From: Lepeophtheirus salmonis
Taxonomy: Eukaryota > Arthropoda > Copepoda > Siphonostomatoida > Caligidae
DNA: 64,000 nucleotides
Reading direction: 5' to 3'
Assembly (NCBI RefSeq): GCF_016086655.4
Contig: NC_052131.2
Location: forward strand, 5,935,940 to 5,999,939
The notes under the pieces were generated by a model. The model was given only the letters and a program-made list of their open reading frames with translations. It made no database searches and was not told the DNA's origin. Below, piece by piece: positions 55,906 to 64,000 of this stretch (position 1 is its first letter; every line of letters begins with the position of its first letter). The translations under genes were made by a program, and so were the position numbers.

Positions 55906-56569
55906 CCACAGATTTTCTTGAATATAGTATATACTTAATATTAAGAAAAAATCATCTATCTTGCTTTTTTGTTGACAGTTCACATACACATATTACAAAT
56001 GTGATTCTCAAGTACAAGAAGAGAGGGATCGAATTGATTCCCGATTCTTCATATATGTCGAATAGTGAGTCTGATTATGAAAAATTATTTATTTTTTTAC
56101 TTTTTTTATTCGTTTTCACGTAAAAAAAATATGATAAATTATTTGTAAGATATTTTTTTGACCATAGATTTTCGTTTGAAAAAAAACAAAATATATTTAT
56201 ATATAAGAAAAATATTTCTTATATATAAATTCTTATTATTTGCCTTTTTTAGTTAACTCTAGAAGAATGATCATTAAATTTAGAGAAATTCGCCTCATTG
56301 TGGGTACTATATTAAAATAAAATAATAGTCCTAAGTCGAACAATTAGATATAATATTAAATTCTCTGCATTTTACTTACTTATATTATTAGACAATATCA
56401 CAAAAACAGCAAAAATCTATTTGATTCTATTTGGGTCTTGTTCAAGGGATAGTAATTATTTATCAAAAAATGAGAGCCAACATATTTTCAATGACGTCAC
56501 AGATTGCAACATAAACCAAAGGGATGATATATATTTAGAGGCCTATCTAGTATTGATATAGATAATAAA
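55906..56569. other. Stretch with no recognised gene
   Basis: AT-rich, no repeat partner or family resemblance found. Confidence 0.35.
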
Positions 56570-56945
56570 GAGTGGCCCACGAAACTTTTTCCTTTTGATA
56601 TTGCTATAAAGAAAGACAGATGGAGATTTTTCAATAATTTTTTTTTTACTTGAAAGCCTCAACATTCCGGTTAATGGTGGAACACCACGTTATTCATATG
56701 GCCGCCGCGGCTGGCCTTACAGTAGTCCATTCTGTAGACCCAATTTTTCAATACCGATTGTGTGAGCTTCAATAACTGCAATGGCGACTCCAATTTCGTG
56801 TTTTAAATCGTCAATCGTCTCTGGATAGATGGCGTAACCTTTATCCTTGAAGGTTCCTCACAAAAAATAGTCCAACAGAGTCAAATCGCAGCTAAAAGGT
56901 GGCCAGTTGACGTTTCGGCTTATGATGCGATTGTCGAAGATCCCC
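56570..56945 (-). pseudogene. Mariner-like transposase, C-terminal fragment
   Basis: The minus strand reads from about 56942: RIISRNVNWPPFSCDLTLLD, YFL, one stop, then GTFKDKGYAIYPETIDDLKH and VIEAHTIGIEKLGLQNGLL before a stop. The SCDLTxLDYFLWG block carries the third catalytic Asp of a mariner/IS630-type transposase (normally SCDLTPLDYFLWG). Past the stop, AGTGGCCCACGAAAC (56574-56588) may be the 3' terminal repeat. The first two catalytic residues and the DNA-binding half are absent, truncated at about 56945. Confidence 0.75.
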
Positions 56946-57144
56946 TGTAACGTTGGGATATTATTTATATTAAAAAACAAACTGTTTTATGTATAGGCAA
57001 AGTTTAAAATTTACATACTTAGCAAAGTGAGTTTCAACTGAGATCAGCAGCATTGTTGATGAAAACCATTGTGAGAACATAAACAAACAAGTTTTATAAG
57101 AAAATCCTAAATTCATCAATAGTAAGTTAAATAGTGACCTATTC

Positions 57145-57298
57145 AGGGGTCCCCCCAAAATTAGATATATATATATTATTTTTTTTGGGGGGGGGGGCTC
57201 GAATTAAATATTTAATAAATATTATTATATTAAACTTTGGTGGAAATTTGGATATTTGTCTGTGGGGCTACAGCCCCCCCCCCCAGACACCCATGCTG
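57145..57298. mobile_element. hAT-like MITE, short copy F with long G and C runs
   Basis: Starts CAGGGGTCCCCCCAAAATTAG and ends GCCCCCCCCCCCAGACACCC. The internal GGGGGGGGGGG run at about 57186-57197 and the C run at 57275-57285 are complementary. The periodic interior is nearly absent. Confidence 0.5.
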
Positions 57299-57850
57299 TT
57301 GTATGTCAAAATGGAACTACGAAGTAAAATTATTTAAACCAATAAATATTAAAAATATATCCCTCTAATGCAAAGTTGATTTATATACCAGACCCTAATA
57401 TGTACCAAAATAATGGTTTATTTCCATTGTGTATGTAATATATTCACTGATACAATGGATACATAAGATATTTTTCCTCCAATGATCCTAGTTTTCTCTT
57501 AGAAAATCAAATTTTTTTTTTATAAATCTAGCCATTTTTATTAATTAATACTTTGTTTCGATTCAGATGTCAGAGTTTATCATTTCTATCAAGTGGTATT
57601 CAATGTAGATGTAAACTGTTTTTTATTTTTTTTATTCTTAAAGGCATTGAATGAAGTTTCTTCAATATTTATTGGACATTTGTAAATTATATGTTGTGTA
57701 AAAATACTAACTTTGAGCCCCCAAGACGGCGTTTCCTTCAATATTGATGCAATTCATAACGTCTGTAAAAATGTTCAATATAAAATATACTTCTTCCTAT
57801 AATACATCTTGAGGGGATGCTGGATCTACTGGAAACCCAACCCAGGAGTT

Positions 57851-58110
57851 TTGAAACTGTTTAATTTCGACCAAAATAATCATCGCATTTTTTGGCCAAA
57901 AACAACACCACAATCAGGCTGTAGCCCAGATATTCACCGGATTTGGTCCCATGGGACTCCTTTTTGTTCCCAAAAATGAAGAGACCCATGAAAGGACGGA
58001 GATTTGCAACGACTGAGGAGATAAAGGAGGGTATTGCTGGAAGAGCTCAAGGCTATACGGAAAAGTACTTCAGAAAAATGCTTCGAAAAATAAACTTTTT
58101 AACTTATCAT
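57851..58110 (+). pseudogene. Mariner-like transposase fragment, other lineage
   Basis: The plus strand reads about 57889 onward: FLAKNNTTI, a stop, then RYSPDLVPWDSFLFPKMK, RPMKGRRFATTEEIKEGI and, in a second frame, EELKAIRKSTSEKCFEK. The SPDLVPWDSF block holds the third catalytic Asp (normally YSPDLAPCDFFLFP), as in SETMAR-type mariners. The lineage differs from the element at 56570-56945. N-terminal and first catalytic parts are missing. Confidence 0.75.
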
Positions 58111-58771
58111 TATATAGAAACACAACCCTATATACCATATGGTTCGAATGTAGTTCAAATCTTTACCGCTGTAGTACTTTAAATAAGTTAAATAACAAAC
58201 TAACATGACTGCGATTCGAATGGAAGTTATCAATTAACTACAAAAGGGGAAAAATTATGGTACAAATGAATGACACTCAATAATCAAATTTATCTATGAG
58301 CGAAAAATCCAAAAGTGATCTCCGTTTTTCTATCATTTATCTGAATTCTGAAATATCTGGAATTATAGTAATTCGGAAATATTATCGTTGAAACAATTAA
58401 TAAATTAAAAGTATAATTAATCAAACTTATGTAAAAGTAATTTTATGACTAAAAAGTGTTTGTATTGATTCTGTATCTTGTTCTGAACTCAATATATTTC
58501 CATTTTTAGCTGAAAAATAATGAAAAATGACACACTTCTTTAGACTCTTACATAGATCTTATTCTTAATACATAGAAAATATTCAATGTTTAATTTAAAA
58601 AAAATATGTATCTTAGGGCTTTGCAATTGTCGAATTAAAAACACATCTAAATATCAAATTTGTCTCTCTTAGAGTGATTCAATTATTTAAACACATTTTT
58701 TTTAATATATATTTTAGTCTTATGGTAATAATTGTTGTAGTATCCAAGGCTAATAGAAATACAAGATTATA

Positions 58772-58937
58772 CCATAACGCGTGTACGACTGATGTTTGAC
58801 TTCCACCACGCTTTTAATATTGACTTCATAGTAGATGAGTGGTTGTGTGTTTGGTCAAAATCTGTCTATCTTTCCCAGCAGTCGGTACAATACATCAGAT
58901 TGAAAATTCCAGCAAGTTCAAGTACATGATGGTCTAA
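58772..58937 (-). mobile_element. MITE family with CGTACACGCGTTAT end, copy 3 (inverted)
   Basis: Begins ATAACGCGTGTACGAC and ends CATGATGGTCTAAAC, the exact reversed order of 29872-30062. Includes CCACCACGCTTTTAATATTGA and GTACAATACATCAGATTGAA. Confidence 0.7.
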
Positions 58938-59582
58938 ACATGTATTTCTATTAAACTTGGTAATATCTATTTTTAATTAACATATCTTATTTTATATTTC
59001 ACGTCCAGCACCTTGTAATTGAATCTGATGTCGTTATAGTTTCAACCCTTTGAATATATAAAAATATGAATTATATCTACCCAAGGAAGGAATCCACTCT
59101 AGTTAGCTTGGTTTTGTTCTCTTCTTAAGATGAATTTGCATACCATCATCATCCCTTTAAATAACAGAAATGGAGCATCTCTTGCCGTCTTTAATGAATG
59201 AAAATGGATCTAATCAAATGAAAAGTATAACTAAATTTAAAATTAGTCTCTCATTATCTTAAATGTTTTATTTATTATTAATATATTTAAATTTTATGAA
59301 TAGAGCTCAAATATAATATTATTGTTCTGATAATTTATAGTTTTTTACATTATTATATTTACGCATGCCACATTCGCTCTCTTAATTTATTTAATTAGAA
59401 TAGTAGTGTCTGAAAGAAGATGTATGACTTGACTTTGACCAAGTCAAGAAGGTGTTTTTTATTTGAGTTTGAAAGTATTATTAAATAATATACATTTCAC
59501 GTAATTTTTTATTTGCCCGAATCAAAAAAAAAATTCGGAGCATCTTAGAAATTTAGGTCCACAACACCATTGCTTGATACTT

Positions 59583-59903
59583 CAGGGAGCTATAGTGGGT
59601 GGCAGGAGGGACTTTAGCCCCCCAGGAAAAGAAAAATAAGGATTTTTTCAATTAATTTTCCGTGATTAGCAATGGGTTTTGAAATTTTTGTAGAAAAAAT
59701 TTAATATTAATTTGAAAAAAAAAAATTAATATTTTAATTTAATTTTCTGTAAATTGCTATGTGTTTTGAAATTTAAAAAAAAATTATATTTATAATTTAA
59801 TTTTGAAACTTTTTCCAAAAAAAAAATTAATTTTTGGATTCTTTTTTTTTCAAAAAACAACTTGGAATTTTCTTCATATACCAATATCCTACGCCGCCTT
59901 CTG
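59583..59903. mobile_element. hAT-like MITE with periodic interior, copy G
   Basis: Left end CAGGGAGCTATAGTGGG, right end inverted CAGAAGGCGGCGTAGGATAT. The interior units are GTTTTGAAATTTTTGTAG and AAATTTAATATT types. Confidence 0.5.
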
Positions 59904-60759
59904 AAAGAAGTCATATATGGCCTTTCGATTTCACGTATTTCTGTCCAACTTTGTAGATTTCGTCAGACAGAATTATACCCAAATTTATTCGTCGAGGAAT
60001 TTTCATAACTATTTGTGTATTCTTTGCATAATGATGACGAAACAAAATAGTTTTTTCAATGTTTCGAATGAATGAAAAAAAACTGTTCTCTTTTCATTGA
60101 AATAAAGACAAAATGAAGAACAATGGATAAATTATGAACAAAATTGAAAACACCGAGCTCATAACAATGAGTGTTCATTTTATTTTTTTTAAACAAGAAA
60201 TTATTTTAAGAAAAATGGAAAAATGAACCCTTTATAAAAAGTTATAAAATATTACAATAGACAATACGAAATGTAAGAAAACAAAGACGAAAGAATTCAA
60301 AAATTATTATTCGAGTATCTTTATCTCTGGACTAGATTGGAATACCGTTCAATAGTGTGTGTGTGTTTTTTTTTTTTTTTATCTAAACATTTTATCTCCT
60401 AGAAAAAATAACTGCAAAACGGAACAAAAGAGTAATAAGTATAGGTTATCATTTCTGAAAGGGTGAGGAGGAGGTGGAAGTGAGACATATAGAATTAAGA
60501 CCCATGATAATATCAGCTGTTTGTTCCATGATTTTTGTGGGAGAATTAAATTAATGCGTTGAAGAAGAGAAACTTTTTGCATTAGTTGAGGGAAAATATA
60601 ATTAAATTCATATATATTTATTTAATAATAATTTACACCTAAGTTAAACGAGAATGCTTACTTTCGAAGAAGAAATTAACTCAGGGATGACATATTACAT
60701 ATTGAACAAAAAAGAAAGATAACACAAAACAACCGTTTACCCTTTTCTAATTTTTAAAA
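59904..60759. other. Stretch with no recognised gene
   Basis: Contains a short (GT)n and poly(T) near 60355-60381. The minus-strand frame 60379-60582 has no family resemblance. Confidence 0.35.
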
Positions 60760-61015
60760 TATTTGAAACTTAGTTTTTGAAATTTTTTTTCTTTTTAACT
60801 AGCTGTGAATTTTTGGAAAAATTCAATATTTTAAATTTTAAATATTTTTGTTATCAAATTTTGTTGCATAAAATTTAATTTACAAAATTTTATCAAAAAA
60901 TTTTGAATGGCTATGGATTTTTGAAACTTTTTTATAAAAAAATTAATTTTTTGGATTCTTTGGAGAAAATATCCAAAAACAAATCCCCTTCCTCCGCCCC
61001 CCAAAAAAAAAAAAA
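60760..61015. mobile_element. hAT-like MITE, copy H (one end)
   Basis: Interior units (TTTTTGAAATTTTTTT, TAGCTGTGAATTTTTGG) lead to a C-rich end CCCCTTCCTCCGCCCCCC at about 60985-61002, like the inner G-rich block of the family. The other end was not found. Confidence 0.45.
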
Positions 61016-61702
61016 ATATATATTTATTTATTTAGATCTATATAATCCCCTGTGGTGGTCTTACAATAAGTAGTTATTTTGTTTCATTAAGGGCAAAGTA
61101 AACTTTTTAGTTTGAGGGTCACATTCAAAAGTAGATTTTTTTTATATTTTACATATATATATATAGTATACCTACTAGTATACACTATGTAGGGTTTCAA
61201 TCCTTTCTCTAACATCACATAATATCACTAATGACACAAAAGTATTTATTCATTTAAAATCAGAAGAAAAAAAATTGAGATTTTGTGAAATTCATTAATA
61301 TCAACTATGTATGTACTATTATTGTACAACATATATATATTAGAACGTCTCGTTTTCGGAGACATATTTTTTTCCCGCCTGTACAATGCACAAGCTCCTT
61401 TTCTGCTGAAGATAATAAAATATTGTACTTTGGCAAAGTTACAAGCCTCTCACGACATTTTATGTGCGATACATGCCATTTTAATTTGAAAAAATTGGAT
61501 ATTTGGCTAATTAAAAATTGTAGTTACTTTTTATATTTTTTATCGATTCAAAATATCTAGTGCACCATATTTTTAATCTTACTTATTTTTGTTCAATGAT
61601 TAATGGCTGTTTTCCTTGTTTTAACATCAAAATTCCACAAAATAATTTGTCTCCTATGTGTTCAACAACTATCGCACTTCAACTAGGATTCAACTTTGAT
61701 AT

Positions 61703-62179
61703 CAGGGGTGCTTGCATGGGGTTTTTTTTTTTGGGAGGGGGGCTTGGTTTTTTGGATTTTTTTTGAAAAAACAATCATTAATTAATTTCAAAAATTTAAT
61801 TTGATATAATTAAATTTTCTCGAAAAATATTTGAAAATTCAATGCTATTCACAAAAAAACAAAATATTAAAATTTTTTTTTATTTCAAAAATTCGCAGCT
61901 GTTCAGAAATATTAAGTTTTTGGAAAAAAAAATTCAAAAATATACAGCTATTCAGAAAAATAATTACATATTAATTTTTTTGAATATTTTTTTAAAAATC
62001 TACAACTGTTGGCCTAAAATTAAATTGTATCAAAAATAAATTTCAAAAATCAACAGCTGGTCACAAAAAATTAAATCTTTGAAAAAAAAAAATCAAATAT
62101 GAAATTTTTTATGAAAAAGCACAATTTTTTTTTAGGGAGGGGTGCAGTCCCTCCAGCCCACCCTTTGTAGACGTCCCTG
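61703..62179. mobile_element. hAT-like MITE with periodic interior, copy I (both ends)
   Basis: Left end CAGGGGTGCTTGCATGGGG, right end inverted CAGGGACGTCTACAAAGGGTG. G-rich inner blocks lie on both sides (GGGAGGGGGGCTTGG; inverted GGGCTGGAGGGACTGCACCC). Five or six AT-rich units fill the interior. About 477 bp; no coding frame. Confidence 0.7.
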
Positions 62180-62374
62180 GTTTTGTTGGAGAAAAAAGGA
62201 AAAGAACCGTTGATCATTGACACACCTAATTCGACTACAAACAAAGATTTTTTTTTTTAAATGATAAACCAAATACTAAAAAAAAAAAAAAGTTAATTTT
62301 TTTACTTATAGCATCATCGGCTTACTTAAAAGAAATCAATTATTTATGTATGATGGATTTCTTTTTTCCATTAA

Positions 62375-62635
62375 TGTTTAGCTCCTTGGCAAAACATGAC
62401 GGTCAGACTTGACGATTTTCATTATTTTATCCACATTTTCGACACTAAAACTTCAACATCTCTCACATCCAAATTACCGGAACATAACTGACAAAATCTG
62501 AATACCAGGTGATTGGCTGTTAAAGTATCATGACGATCAAATCTATTTACATTTTATGTCCCCTGGCTTGCGTTTTCGGCTTATATTGAAAAGTAACTGT
62601 AAAATATGGCGCATTTTCTCTTTGCTGATGTCCAT
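62375..62635 (-). pseudogene. Mariner transposase N-terminal fragment (SETMAR-like lineage)
   Basis: From the ATG at 62635 the frames read MDISKEKMRHILQLLFNISR, then past a stop and shift DRHDTLTANHLVFRFCQLCS and GNLDVRD, then another shift SVENVDKIMKIVKSDRHVLP. This order matches the N-terminal DNA-binding domain of mauritiana/cecropia-type mariners (normally ...EKIRHILQFFFDKG...TVTANYVQFWFRRFRSGNFDVKD...RPVVENVDKI). About 100 of the expected 340 residues are present; catalytic sequence is absent. Confidence 0.75.
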
Positions 62636-62639
62636 CTTT

Positions 62640-63400
62640 GACTTGCCTTCAAGCAAACAAACTGCATGATCAGCTTTTTAGTACGGAATATTACCTTTCT
62701 AAGGCCATCTAGCCTAACCGATCACACTTACACAACGTGCGATACACATTACTACAGACAAATATGGGGAAAATAATGGATTTTTTTAACGTACCCAAGA
62801 GGACTAAAATTAGACGATTTTGACACAAAAATACCTTCTTCTTTCTATACTAAAATTGCTTGTACCACGCCAAATATAGATTGCTAGGGCTTATAAGCTT
62901 GCCAAAGTATTTGTTTTGATTATCCAGAGTAGAAAAGAGGTTTGTGCAGGTGGAGAAGGATTTAAAGCCGAAAACGAGACAGTCTAATATATATGTTTGT
63001 AGAACCTATTCATTTTTTATTTATTTTTGCAAATCAAGTAACCATTTAAAGCATATCTAGCATTGCTATTATTATTAAAAAATACCTTCATATTTTGGAA
63101 GAAAATAAAGTATAATGATTACAGGGGAAAAAAATCATTGCAAATCTCCCAGAATATTTTTTTTTTCTTTTTTCTTCATTAATTGATACAAATTATTTAT
63201 ATATATATCTGCAAAAAAGAGGAAAAATAACATATATAAAAATACTTGCAAAACGAGTATATGTACGTATATACTACAAACTAACAATTCCTAACTATTA
63301 TAATATTCTCTTCATTTTTATCCATCATTTTGAGAAGTGATTAAAAGGAAAGGTTGCGTGCCTGTCTGCCTGCATGCAAGGGAAGAGACGACTAAGAGTT
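62640..63400. other. Stretch with no recognised gene
   Basis: Upstream of the mariner fragment; no TIR could be paired. Simple AT tracts occur at 63195-63210. Confidence 0.35.
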
Positions 63401-63464
63401 GTATTTACCAACTGTACATACAATAGAAAATTAAATTCTCAAATACTACAATTGTGGCTCAATT

Positions 63465-63575
63465 TGACAAAGAACATTTCACCGAATGACCATTTCCTGA
63501 ATGCATATTTTGCCAAAGAGATATTTGCCGAACGGACATTTCGCCAAATGCCCATTTGGGAAATTTGGCCGAAAA
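63465..63575. repeat. Minisatellite with 15-16 bp unit
   Basis: About six degenerate units of the form ATTTCRCCGAAYGACC follow each other: ATTTCACCGAATGACC, ATTTCCTGAATGCAT, ATTTGCCGAACGGAC and ATTTCGCCAAATGCCC are visible. Confidence 0.75.
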
Positions 63576-63714
63576 ATAATATTAAATTTACAATTGCATA
63601 TTTAATTCAATTTAAAATGATTTTATGATAAATAGATATTTATGCGAGGGGGGTTTTTCCAGAAAAATATTTGATATTCATTAATGAACACTGTATAAGC
63701 TCAACAAAACAGTG

Positions 63715-63870
63715 GTTCACTCTAAAAGTGATTGTCGTAAAAAAGTAGCAGTTAAAATCGTTGCGTGGTAAAACTGTTGTCTACATTATCATTGTAAGAC
63801 AAAATTGTTGTGGATAATATCATCGTGAAGCAACATCACTGTATATTCTAAATTCTAAATAACTTTCTTG
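63715..63870. repeat. Degenerate tandem repeat with unit of about 31 bp
   Basis: Successive segments repeat the pattern ATCGTTGxGTGGTAAAACTG / TTGTGGATAATATC with heavy drift, for example around 63758, 63790 and 63822. Three to four units. Confidence 0.5.
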
Positions 63871-64000
63871 CAAAGCATTATCGTGTGCAATTTCCTTGCA
63901 ATTTATATTATATTTGGACAATAAAATTATTTAACGATGGAGAAAACTTGCTATGAAATACTCCATTTAATATCGACAGCCACATGTTGTACAGGTGAAG

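Noticed and set aside
63374..63628. 84-residue plus-strand frame with FAKEIFAERTFRQMP
   Set aside because: It runs across the 15-16 bp minisatellite; the internal likeness comes from the tandem units.

Overview
This 64 kb window looks like AT-rich nuclear DNA from an arthropod, most likely a caligid copepod of the salmon-louse type. That placement is an inference. It rests on the base composition, the dense mix of Tc1/mariner, hAT, P-like and piggyBac-like remnants, the arthropod multicopy protein families, and a nuclear copy of mitochondrial ND5. No intact host gene with a recognisable function is visible. The longest meaningful reading frames are pieces of decayed transposons. No CRISPR array, operon, bacterial promoter or rRNA gene was seen.

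Layout, 0-9 kb: a truncated mariner-like copy (85-517), an anonymous repeat that recurs at 22.4-23.8 kb, a hAT-type fragment (2090-2245), and a minus-strand non-LTR retrotransposon (about 2277-4330) keeping a CCHC knuckle and endonuclease motifs. Next is a small long-TIR element carrying a THAP domain (5276-5692) and a hAT-like transposase remnant (7312-8975).

9-26 kb: a three-part pseudogene of an uncharacterised multicopy arthropod family (about 9080-10262), a decayed Cys-rich multicopy protein (12820-13910, minus), a piggyBac-like remnant (14480-15260, minus), a 150 bp near-perfect hairpin (16351-16500), the inverted partner of the hAT remnant (20163-21778), and an internally deleted mariner with both TIRs (24816-25708).

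26-31 kb: a P-element/THAP9-like transposase pseudogene (28086-29413) lies between inverted repeats of about 245 bp (26497-26748 and 30886-31133). A deleted mariner, itself split by a MITE, sits inside the same interval (29793-30529).

31-39 kb: a stretch poor in recognisable transposons but rich in microsatellites, with one weak candidate host exon, ending in the ND5 NUMT (38376-38990).

39-64 kb: several mariner/Tc1 lineages (39670-40497 with an inverted partial copy at 43366-43855, 42793-43100, 46751-47518, 56570-56945, 57851-58110, 62375-62635), an inverted pair of a 400 bp MITE (41171-41575 and 52806-53157), and at least eight copies of a non-autonomous element with hAT-like CAGGGG ends and an AT-rich periodic interior. 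Short minisatellites close the window.

The genes do not form a pathway. What ties the window together is repeated internal deletion, nesting and inverted duplication of DNA transposons. All family assignments were made by eye from motifs, with no database search.
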